Positions 1 through 8,400 of a stretch of DNA of 50,120 bases are shown here, piece by piece. Origin of the DNA: an uncultured Anaerobiospirillum sp. (GTDB lineage Bacteria > Pseudomonadota > Gammaproteobacteria > Enterobacterales > Succinivibrionaceae). The notes below the pieces were generated by a model that was given only the letters and a program-made list of their open reading frames with translations, ran no database searches and had not been told where the DNA came from. Numbering within the stretch: position 1 is the first letter of the stretch; every line of letters begins with the position of its first letter. The stretch spans positions 1-50,120 of the forward strand of contig CALXNP010000005.1 of NCBI GenBank assembly GCA_944389785.1, read 5' to 3'. The position numbers were made by a program, and so were the translations under genes.

Positions 1-201
1 AATTACTTAAAGCTGATGAAAAAAATCAATCAATCTATTTAAAGAGTAGCTAAAGTCACTTAGGACTTAGTCTTGGTACAACTTTTAACTATTATTTAAG
101 TTGGAAAGTTGAGAACTCTTACTTAGTTTCTTTAAATATATACTTCAAATATAGGAACATTGTCTCATTATCGTAATTTAATAGTTTTAATATTATGCAT
201 C

Positions 202-262
202 AATAAACTATATCTCCACCTAAATTTCTAATCATTTTAGGTGAAGAATAATATAGTTTATT
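202..262. repeat. Long interrupted inverted repeat (hairpin)
   Basis: Perfect 12-base outer arms (202-213 and 251-262, core aataaactatat) enclose a second perfect 8-base pair of arms, cacctaaa at 217-224 and tttaggtg at 236-243. Together they would fold into a 61-nt two-part hairpin. It lies just beyond the stop codon of the short minus-strand gene at 297-566, so it could act as a terminator or be a remnant of a mobile-element end. There is no clear T-run on either side. Confidence 0.6.
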
Positions 263-296
263 AAAACTTAATTTAAACCAAGTATAAACTTTCAAG

Positions 297-566
297 CTAT
301 AAAAGCTTCTTTTCAACAGTATACTGTCCACGACCTACTTTAGTCACAATGTAGTCCTTCCAAAGTGGATTTTCTTTTAAAAATTTACTTGAAAAAACAA
401 TTTGACCTAAACCATCATCACTTAGGATTCTTCCTATTGTCTTACCGCTAATACGCTTTGACATTTTAGCTTTAGAATCCCATTGATTCTTGTAAGTCAA
501 CACAGAGTGACCAAATTTAGCTCTATTTGTTACCAATTTTGGTAATAAAGGCTTTTCATCCAACAT
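297..566 (-). CDS. Short transposase-like protein, probably an N-terminal fragment
   Basis: This 89-residue protein resembles, from memory, the N-terminal region of large transposases of the IS1634/IS4-type group. That region carries a segment like LVTNRAKFGHSVL, then a Lys/Arg-rich stretch with SKRISGKTIGRIL, and an acidic-aromatic linker near DYIVTKVGRG. Those transposases are usually 500 residues or more, and here the frame stops after the first domain. No DDE catalytic domain follows in the remaining 296 bases, which are AT-rich and full of stops. The start has a plausible Shine-Dalgarno, tgaggat, about 10 bases upstream, so a short protein could still be made. A degenerate insertion-sequence relic is most likely. 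An intact small DNA-binding protein of unknown role is the alternative. The family assignment is weak. Confidence 0.45.
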   Translation of the reverse strand: MLDEKPLLPKLVTNRAKFGHSVLTYKNQWDSKAKMSKRISGKTIGRILSDDGLGQIVFSSKFLKENPLWKDYIVTKVGRGQYTVEKKLL

Positions 567-1493
567 AAGCTATATCCTCATAGTTAATTTTATAATAAAT
601 TTTTATAATTATAGGCTCGATATTAATATATCTAAGCTTAGCTTGTAGTCTTTTAAGCTTACAAGCAGTAATCAAATCTAGTATACCTTAGTAGCAAATT
701 TATTATTATTTAGGCTAAAACTAGAAATCCAAAAATTTAGGCTGTTCTTAGTTTGACCTAACTTCTGCTACAAAGTTCCAAATTTTTACACTTTATTATT
801 AACAAATAACATTATTTAGTAATTTGTTTATACCAAAGCATATAAAAAATTTGTATTAAAAAAACTATACTAAATTTATAATTACCTTATAGTCTAATTA
901 TATCAAGCTAAAAATATAATGTATACATCATAAAGCTTAAATCATTTTATTATATTGTTATTATTAATAATTATACAATATAATATATTTATTATATATA
1001 TAATAATATATTTATATATCTAATAAAAAGTACACAAAATTAATATTTTTAAACAAAATAATAGATATTAAATGTGTAATTTAACTAAATTAAGGATAAA
1101 TTATACTAAAATGCAATATCTATGTTATTTTATTTATGTATAACAATATGTTATTTTCACAAAATCAACCAAAGTCAGTAAAAAAAGGCCTAAATTATAA
1201 TCATAAGCTTATAAAAATTAGCTTAGACTAATAAGAATATTTATTTAATAGTAAAAACATAATTTTTATATACTATAAACAATATATAATTTATATATAA
1301 ATAATTATTTATATATTGCAAACAATAATCAATTATCAAAATTTAAATAAAATTATTTATATAATATTATCTAGCTAAATTTGCAATATTTTTGTGCATT
1401 TGCTTTAAAATTGATCATAATAATACATACAATATATACATTTTATGTATACTATAGATATTCTTTTTAAAAAATGTTATATTTTTGTTAAAA

Positions 1494-1509
1494 TGTGATA
1501 TATATCATA
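1494..1509. promoter_or_regulatory. CRP/FNR-like palindrome
   Basis: The 16 bases read tgtga-tatata-tcata. This matches the CRP half-site consensus tgtga...tcaca at 9 of 10 positions, and the FNR consensus ttgat....atcaa at 8 of 10 when read one base inward. It lies about 400 bases upstream of cysK, unusually far for a direct activator site, and the surrounding AT-richness makes chance matches easy. Confidence 0.25.
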
Positions 1510-1784
1510 TTTTTAAACAAAAGTTTGGTATATCTTTAATTAGATGTATTTTGTATTTTTATACTCTTTCAATTGCTGATTAAATTAGTTTCTCGTTTAA
1601 CTTTAACATTAACTCTACTTTGATCTTTTTTTGTGATATGTTTTCTTAGCAACTCTTAGCTTCCATAACTCTAAATTGATAATCCATTTGATTTTTTTAT
1701 ACATATCTTCTTAGCTATTAATAGTGGTTTATTTGTAAAAATCACTATATATTAAACAGTGCGTTTACTACATTTTAATGATAA

Positions 1785-1810
1785 AATATATGAGATATAT
1801 CTCATATATT
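1785..1810. promoter_or_regulatory. 26-bp perfect palindrome upstream of cysK
   Basis: The arms aatatatgagata (1785-1797) and tatctcatatatt (1798-1810) are exact reverse complements with no spacer, centred about 115 bases before the cysK start. This size and perfect symmetry fit an operator for a dimeric regulator controlling the cysK-transporter operon. It is also the kind of sequence that can extrude as a cruciform. I do not recognise the regulator. Confidence 0.4.
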
Positions 1811-1911
1811 AAATAAATATTTTCATCTTCTCACAATATTATATTTTTTTATTAAATAATAACAAAACTAACTATTGATTCTAGGCTACATTTAATTTAA
1901 GGAGCTAACTT

Positions 1912-2841
1912 ATGAATATAAATACAACTATTTTAAATTTAATTGGTAGAACCCCACTTGTAGAAATACATAATTTAAAAAAACTATATGATTGTAGATC
2001 TAGAATTGTAGCTAAGGTTGAAGCATTTAACCCATCAGGGTCAGTTAAAGATAGAGCTTCTTTTTATATGTTAAAAAATGCCATAGATAATAAGCTCATA
2101 AATGATAAAACACATATTATTGAACCTACTTCAGGTAATACTGGCATTGGTTTAGCTTTAGCTTGTGCTTGTTTAGGGCTTAAACTTACTTTAGTTTTAC
2201 CCGAAAACATGTCTATAGAAAGACGTGCTATTTTAAAAGCTTATGGAGCTAACTTGGTACTTACAGAAGCTACTAAAAAAATGGCAGGTGCTATTGAAAA
2301 GGCAAAAGAATTAGCTGCAAATGATGATAATAGCTTTATGCCTATGCAATTTGAAAATGATGCTAATGTACAGGCTCACTATGAAACTACAGGTCCTGAA
2401 ATTTACAAAGATACTGATAAAAAGGTTGATATTGTAGTAGCTGGCGTAGGTACTGGTGGAACTATTAGTGGCGTAGGTAAATATCTAAAAGAACAAAATC
2501 CTAATATTCAAATTGTTGCTGTTGAGCCTCAAACATCAGCTGTATTATCAGGCAAGGAGGCTGGTCCTCACCTAATTCAAGGTATTGGTGCTGGATTTGT
2601 TCCTGCTATTTATGACAGCAAAGTTGTAGATAAAATTATACCTATTAGTAGTGAAACAGCTATACAATGTGCAAAAGATGTAATTAAATCTGATGGTATC
2701 TTCTGTGGAATTTCATCAGGTGCAGCATTAGCTGCTGCTATTGAGCTTGCTAAGCTTGAAGAAAATAAAGATAAGCTTATTGTAGTTATTTTACCAGACT
2801 CTGCAGATAGATATTTATCTACAGATTTATTTAAAGACTAA
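1912..2841 (+). CDS. cysK: Cysteine synthase (O-acetylserine sulfhydrylase)
   Basis: This PLP enzyme makes cysteine from O-acetylserine and sulfide in the cytoplasm. At 309 residues it has the usual CysK/CysM length. The PLP lysine is K46 in NPSGSVKDR, the substrate loop is TSGNTG at 73-78, the phosphate-binding loop is GVGTGGT, and the C-terminal PLP-ring motif GISSGAA is present. The start has a good Shine-Dalgarno (aaggagctaactt). Only 10 bases separate it from the next gene, a dicarboxylate/amino-acid symporter, so the two are probably one operon. That pairing hints that the imported substrate may feed, or be made by, this enzyme. The N-terminal TPLVEI suits CysK more than CysM, but assignment to A or B type is not certain. 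Confidence 0.9.
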   Translation: MNINTTILNLIGRTPLVEIHNLKKLYDCRSRIVAKVEAFNPSGSVKDRASFYMLKNAIDNKLINDKTHIIEPTSGNTGIGLALACACLGLKLTLVLPENMSIERRAILKAYGANLVLTEATKKMAGAIEKAKELAANDDNSFMPMQFENDANVQAHYETTGPEIYKDTDKKVDIVVAGVGTGGTISGVGKYLKEQNPNIQIVAVEPQTSAVLSGKEAGPHLIQGIGAGFVPAIYDSKVVDKIIPISSETAIQCAKDVIKSDGIFCGISSGAALAAAIELAKLEENKDKLIVVILPDSADRYLSTDLFKD

Positions 2842-2851
2842 GGAATATATC

Positions 2852-4144
2852 ATGACACAAACAAGAGTTAGCACAGAAGCTAACACAACTTTAAAAAACA
2901 TACCTAAAAAACAACGTATTATTACAGCAATTTTATATATTGCAGCTTTGGTATTAGGTGCTTTAATTGGTCTTTACAACCATAGTTTTACTAACGAGAT
3001 AATGGGATTTATTGCAACTGCTTTTACTCGTTTATTTAGTTTTATAGCTGTACCAATTATTGCTTTAGCTTTGATTACAACCTTAGCAAAACTCTCAAAA
3101 GGGTCAAATTCAGGTATAATCTTTTCACATACTGTGTTTTACACACTTTTAACTACTATTATAGCTGCTGCATTATCTGCAGTACTCTTTGTGTTGTTAA
3201 AACCTCAGAATGTACCTGCTGAAATATCTGGTGCCGCAAATACTCCTGCTATCTCTAGCAGTAGTTATTTAGATCATATTTTAAATACTATCCCAAATAA
3301 TCTACTAGCACCATTTGTTTCAGGTAATGTCCTATCCGTGTTGATGATCGCAGCTGCTTTTGGTATATCTTTAGCTGTAATGCCTGCTAGTGATAAAAAA
3401 ACAACAGTATTAAATTTCATTGGTGGATTGCAAGACATCTTATTCATTATCATTAGAGCTATTATTGCTATCTTACCTTTAGGTATTATGGCTTTTACCT
3501 CTCAGCTTGTAGTTGAGTTAGAAGCTGGTATTGTATTAGGCTCTCTTGCTACTTACTTTGCTGTAGTAGTTGGTTCTAATTTAGTACAAATGTTTATAAT
3601 ACTACCTTTACTAATGCTAATTCGTGGTTTAAATCCTTTAAAAGTAGCTAAAGGTATGTTACCTGCTATAGCTGTAGCATTATTTTCAAAATCATCAGCA
3701 GGTACTTTACCTGTAACCATGGCTTCAGCTGAAGATAATCTTGGTGTAAATCCAAAAGTTTCACGCTTTGTACTACCTATTTGCACAACTATTAATATGA
3801 ATGGTTGTGCTGCTTTTATTTTAGTTACATCAATTTATTTAATGCAAAATGCTGGTATTGAAATTAGCTTTGGTACCTTTATAGCTTGGATCTTCATTGC
3901 TACTATTGCAAGTATTGGTAATGCTGGTGTACCTATGGGTTGCTATTTTTTAACCATATCTTTAATGTCATCTATGCAGGTACCAGTAGTACTAATGGGT
4001 GTTATATTACCTGTATATGCAATTATTGATATGATTGAAACTAGTCTTAATGTATGGTCAGATGCAACTATCACTAACATTGTTAATAAAGAACTTGAGG
4101 GTAAACTTGATAATGTAAACATTGAAGCTCAAAGCATAGCTTAA
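2852..4144 (+). CDS. Dicarboxylate/amino-acid:cation symporter (DAACS family)
   Basis: This 430-residue inner-membrane carrier is of the glutamate/serine/dicarboxylate transporter fold. Visible family marks are hairpin 1 with SKSSAGTLPVTM (serine-rich motif), the TM7 motif TTINMNG (equivalent to NMDG) and hairpin 2 with AGVPMG. At least eight hydrophobic segments span residues 25-405, after a polar N-terminus of about 20 residues. The substitution of Asn for Asp in NMDG and the Gly-Cys after it may shift cation or substrate preference. The gene follows cysK by 10 bases with its own Shine-Dalgarno. Candidate substrates are serine, cystine or a C4-dicarboxylate. The motifs do not settle which, so no gene symbol is given. 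Confidence 0.85.
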   Translation: MTQTRVSTEANTTLKNIPKKQRIITAILYIAALVLGALIGLYNHSFTNEIMGFIATAFTRLFSFIAVPIIALALITTLAKLSKGSNSGIIFSHTVFYTLLTTIIAAALSAVLFVLLKPQNVPAEISGAANTPAISSSSYLDHILNTIPNNLLAPFVSGNVLSVLMIAAAFGISLAVMPASDKKTTVLNFIGGLQDILFIIIRAIIAILPLGIMAFTSQLVVELEAGIVLGSLATYFAVVVGSNLVQMFIILPLLMLIRGLNPLKVAKGMLPAIAVALFSKSSAGTLPVTMASAEDNLGVNPKVSRFVLPICTTINMNGCAAFILVTSIYLMQNAGIEISFGTFIAWIFIATIASIGNAGVPMGCYFLTISLMSSMQVPVVLMGVILPVYAIIDMIETSLNVWSDATITNIVNKELEGKLDNVNIEAQSIA

Positions 4145-4152
4145 CCTTTCAC

Positions 4153-4194
4153 TTAGAGATTGAAGATATAAAAATCATATACTTCAATCTCTTA
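4153..4194 (+). terminator. Hairpin after the cysK-symporter operon
   Basis: An 11-bp perfect stem (agagattgaag at 4155-4165 with cttcaatctct at 4182-4192) encloses a 16-base AT loop, 10 bases after the symporter stop. The following bases, tactctaac, are not a strong T-run, so this may be an attenuated or mRNA-stabilising 3' hairpin rather than a strong intrinsic terminator. Confidence 0.5.
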
Positions 4195-4280
4195 CTCTAA
4201 CACCAAATCTAATTTATATCTCTAAGTAAAATCTAAGTTTCATTACCTATACTAATAACATAAACATAGGAGTTATTATT

Positions 4281-4451
4281 ATGAAACTAAATTTACTTTA
4301 TCATGACATTCAAACTGAAGCTTTGTCTAATTTATCAGAGCAAAAAAACTATACTAAAATATTTTTAAGCTATGCTTTAATTAATCTATGTAATTGTAGC
4401 TTAATCTCTCTTTTATTCTTATGCATATATTCGCTTATAAAAATTAGCTAA
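4281..4451 (+). CDS. Small membrane protein (56 aa), unrecognised
   Basis: This short reading frame has a strong Shine-Dalgarno (taggagttattatt before the ATG). It encodes 56 residues: a polar N-terminal half (begins MKLNLLYHDIQTEAL) and one hydrophobic segment at about 30-52, rich in Leu, Cys and Ile (LINLCNCSLISLLFLCIY), ending in KIS. It would be a single-pass inner-membrane peptide. A second, similarly built small frame follows at 4536, and both precede the YebE-like gene on the same strand. I do not recognise a family. The clear ribosome binding site and the matching architecture of the neighbour support a real gene. Confidence 0.5.
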   Translation: MKLNLLYHDIQTEALSNLSEQKNYTKIFLSYALINLCNCSLISLLFLCIYSLIKIS

Positions 4452-4535
4452 ACTGTTTTTAAACTATATTTATACTAAGTTTTAGCATGTATTATTAATA
4501 ATGTGATTAAATTAAATATAAATAAAGGACAAACA

Positions 4536-4682
4536 ATGTATACTCTTAAATCAACAAAAGTTAAACAGCTACATTTTATAAAAAACAAACTTGTTATTGG
4601 GGCTGTGCTTTTGTCAGTACATAGCTGTGTTTTAATGAGTATATTCTTCTTATATTCATCAATTTTAGTTATAAATACTTAA
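4536..4682 (+). CDS. Small membrane protein (48 aa), unrecognised
   Basis: The frame starts at an ATG with an aaaggac Shine-Dalgarno 5-6 bases upstream. It encodes 48 residues: a basic N-terminus (MYTLKSTKVKQLHFIKNK) then a hydrophobic stretch at about 19-47. The positive-inside rule would place the N-terminus in the cytoplasm. The stop lies 9 bases before the YebE-like start, so the two are probably co-transcribed and may be co-translated. The layout resembles the 56-residue frame upstream (polar N-terminal part plus one TM) but the sequences are not clearly homologous. Function unknown. Confidence 0.5.
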   Translation: MYTLKSTKVKQLHFIKNKLVIGAVLLSVHSCVLMSIFFLYSSILVINT

Positions 4683-4691
4683 GGGTCTATT

Positions 4692-5369
4692 ATGAGCAAC
4701 TTTTTTGATAAATTAAGTCCACTTTTAGATAGTGCAAAAAAAAATAAAGGTATTTTAGGCACAGCTGCTGCTGGCGGTTTATTAGGTGCTATATTTGGAG
4801 GCTCAAAATCTGTAAAAAAAGCAGCTAAAAGCACTGTAGCAATAGGAGCAGGCGCTGCAGCAGCTGCTCTTGCTTATAAGTTATATCAATCATGGCAAAA
4901 TAAAAATAATACTAACAATGGCTCTGGAATTTTAAATAACAGTTCAAATAGCACAGATAACCTTTTTGATGCTTTCAATCAACAATCAAATGCTAAAGCT
5001 TTAAGTAATAACAATAATGCCATCTTAATATTGCAGGCTTTAATTTTTGCAGCTCGTGCTGATGGACATATAGATAAAAATGAACAAGACTTTATTTTAG
5101 AAGCTTCAAATAATCTTAATTTACAAAACGATCTAAATTCATATATCAAAAAATTTCTGCAAGTACCACTTGATGTACAAGCCATAGCTTCACAAGTACA
5201 TGATCATGATCAAGCTTTAGAAATATATATGCTCTCTGCTGCAGCTATTAATGTAGATAATCAAGCTGAAAGACAATATATGCAAGCTTTAGCTAAAGCT
5301 TTAAATATAAATAGCTCTGAAGCTAATATGTTAGATCAAAAAGCTCTTGAATATAAAAATAACTTCTAA
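4692..5369 (+). CDS. yebE: YebE-like DUF533 inner-membrane protein
   Basis: The protein (225 aa) matches the plan of E. coli YebE. A glycine/alanine-rich N-terminal segment (about 22-35 GTAAAGGLLGAIFGG and 50-65 VAIGAGAAAAALAYKLY) looks like membrane-inserting helices. A linker rich in Asn/Ser follows (67-98). The C-terminal helical domain at about 105-222 resembles the TerB/DUF533 fold, with FAARADGHIDKNEQDFI as its acidic helix-loop signature. In E. coli YebE belongs to the envelope-stress regulon, and its biochemical role is not established. Two tiny membrane-protein frames lie immediately upstream, and a perfect hairpin terminates the unit at 5375-5407. Confidence 0.75.
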   Translation: MSNFFDKLSPLLDSAKKNKGILGTAAAGGLLGAIFGGSKSVKKAAKSTVAIGAGAAAAALAYKLYQSWQNKNNTNNGSGILNNSSNSTDNLFDAFNQQSNAKALSNNNNAILILQALIFAARADGHIDKNEQDFILEASNNLNLQNDLNSYIKKFLQVPLDVQAIASQVHDHDQALEIYMLSAAAINVDNQAERQYMQALAKALNINSSEANMLDQKALEYKNNF

Positions 5370-5374
5370 TTAAA

Positions 5375-5407
5375 ATCTAATAGTTTGAGTCTCTCAAACT
5401 ATTAGAT
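5375..5407. terminator. Bidirectional terminator between yebE and hrpA
   Basis: A perfect 15-bp stem (5375-5389 with 5393-5407) has a 3-base loop and sits between the convergent stops of the YebE-like gene and hrpA. On the minus strand it is followed by ttttaatta, giving hrpA a usable U-tract. On the plus strand the tail is weaker. Confidence 0.7.
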
Positions 5408-5412
5408 AGCTC

Positions 5413-8400
5413 TTATTGTTCTAAAATATTATCAATCTGGGACATTATTCTCTTTTCACTAACTTGACCCTTAACTCCTTTGCTTTGAGCAAAATAAGAT
5501 ACACGCAGTTCTTGTATTTGCCATTTAACTTGCTCTAAAGCCTCAAGTATAGCTATATTATTTGCAGCTTTAGTTTTAGCCTTAGAATAATAAGTTAAAA
5601 CCTCATCTAATTTTCTTTGATAAGTAAGATCACGGTTAATATCTAAAGGGGCTTTTTGCAGTCTATAAACAATAGTTTGTAAATAACGAGGCAAATCCTC
5701 TAAATGTTCAAATTTTGTATCAACAATAAATCCCTTATAAATCAAACATGATAAATTATATTTACAATCTTTATACATTAAAGCTAAATTTAAAGGAATA
5801 TTTCCCTGCAGTAATTTTTTGATATCATGAGCTAATAGTAAAATTTGCTCTAAAATCTTAGCAATATTTAAAGCAGTCTCATTTAAATTAGCTTTAACTT
5901 TATTTAAAAGACGTATAAACCCTTCTTTAGTATAACTATAGCCACCTTCTTGCTCAACAATAGTATCAATAGCACATAAACACAGATCATCTATAAGTTC
6001 ATAAACACTGCCTAACTCTTTATAATACATAGACAATTTTGCTCTATTTGGTAAATGCTCTTGCAGATAAGCATTAGGACTCTTTATAGATAGATAAATA
6101 AGTTTACGTGTACCTTTTTGCATAGCTACAGCTTGTTTATACTTACTATCAAATACACTAAGCTCAACAGCATCTCCTACATCATTTAAAGCAGGATAAG
6201 CTACAATTTCCATAGAACCTTTTTTTATAGTTTGTACTGGCTTAATGTCATCAAAACTCCATTGTGTATAAGTTTTAGTATTAGCTTGCTTATTTTTACT
6301 ATTTATAACGCTATTTAAAGTAGCATTAACTTTATCTTGCAAAGTATCTATAAGAGTTTGTAAATTTTTACTGTAACTTATAGTCTTACCTTGCATATCC
6401 TCAATAATAAATGTCATAAATAAGTGTTTATCTATTTGAGATAAATCAAAATCACTTATCTTAATTAACTCCCCACCTATTCTAGTCAATCCTTTAGCAG
6501 CATTAACTAGTAAATCACCGCTCATATCTTGTAAATACTCTTTTAAAGCTTGAGCGTAATTTGGTGCAGGAATTAAATTACGTCTTAATCTTTTTGGTAG
6601 CGACTTAATTAAGGCCGTAAAAAATTCATCTTGTAAACCTGGTACTATATTTAAAAAATCCTTAGGCTCAACCTGATTAAGAACACTAATTGGTATATGT
6701 ACACTAACTCCATCTTTATCATCTGTAGGATCAAAAATATAACTTAGCTTTAATTTAAGATCACCTACTTGATAAAAATCAGGAAATAAATTTTCTTGAA
6801 TAGAATTAATCTTATCTTTTGTTACATCTTCAAAGCTAAAACACAATAAATTAGCATGTTCTTTTGAAGCTTGCTTATACCATTTATCAAAATCATAATA
6901 ACAGCTTACATAAGATGGAATTTGTCTATCATAAAAATCAAAAAGTACAGCCTCATCTACAATTAAGTCTTTATTTCTAACTTTATGTTCTAAAGATTCA
7001 ATATCTGCAATCAATTCTAAATTTTGTATAAAAAACTTATGCTTGCAATTTAAATTACCATGAACTAACCCTTCTTTAATAAAGAGTTCACGTGAAACAA
7101 TAGGATCTATTTTATTGTATAAAACCTTTTGCTTGCTGATAATAGGTAATGAATACAAATTAACAGTCATATAAGCACAAGCACAGCCTTTATCTTTAGA
7201 GAAAAAAACATCACTATATTGCTTTTTAACTAAGTGTAAAGCAAAATCATAAGCCCATTGTGGCTCAATCTTAGCTACAGTTCTAGCATATAACTTACTA
7301 GTTTGTGATATTTCATTGGCCATAAGCCATTTAACTTTCTTTTTAAATAAAGCAGAATTTGGAAATATAGCAAACTTAATATTATTTGAACCCTTATACA
7401 CAAAAGGTTCATTAGTTTGCATACCCATATGCATTAACAAGCCAGATAATAAAGCTTTATGTATCGACTCATAATCACTATCCTGCTCATTAAATTTAAA
7501 ATTTAAACTCTTACAAATAAGTTTTAATTGCAAATGCAGATCAAACCACTCTTTAACTCTTAAATAAGATATGAACTGAGTTTTTAACTCATTGATAAAA
7601 GCTCGTTTAGATAAACTCTCCTGCTTATCTTGTAAATACTTAAAAAGCTTAATATAGCTTAGAAAATCAGAACGCTCATCTTTAAATTTTGCATGAGCAT
7701 TATTAGCAGCTTCTCTTTTATCAAGAGGATTTTCCCTTGGATCCGATACAGCTAAAGCTGAAGCTATAATTAAAATTTCATTTAAACAAAAACGTCTTGC
7801 TCCCTCTAAAATCATACGAGATAAACGAGGATCAGTTGGAATTTTAGCTAATTGTACACCTATTGATGTAAGCTCAATATTATTAGTATCAAAATCACGA
7901 CCTGTTTTAATAGCTCCAATTTCATACAATAATCTTAAACCATCATTAATTTGTTTATCTTGAGGTCTATCAATAAAAGGAAATGATTTAATATCTCCTA
8001 ACTTCATAGACACCATTTGTAAGATTACTGCAGCCAAATTTGAGCGTAAAATTTGAGCATCAGTATATAAAGGACGACTCTCAAAATCAGCCTCATCATA
8101 TAAACGTACACAAATACCAGAACTAACACGACCACATCGACCTTTTCTTTGGTTAGCCGATGATTGTGAAATTGCTTCTATTGGTAATCTTTGTATCTTT
8201 GTTCGTGTAGAATAACGAGAGATCCTTGCTAAACCCACATCAATTACATACTTAATTGATGGTACTGTAATTGAAGTTTCAGCTACATTAGTAGCTAAAA
8301 CAATACGCATATTTTGATGTTCTTTAAAAATCTTAGATTGTTCAGAATAAGCAAGTCTTGCATATAAAGGTAAAATCTCAACATCAGCTAAATGCTGCTT

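Larger units (their letters stand above)
567..1911. other. 1.3-kb extremely AT-rich non-coding region
   Basis: No convincing gene, tRNA or other RNA is visible. The segment is dominated by runs of A and T (for example about 940-1020 and 1280-1340) and lies beside a transposase-like fragment. It may be decayed accessory DNA, a nucleoid-protein binding region or the long leader of the cysK operon. Two palindromes listed separately (1494-1509 and 1785-1810) are the only discrete signals I could find. Confidence 0.6.
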
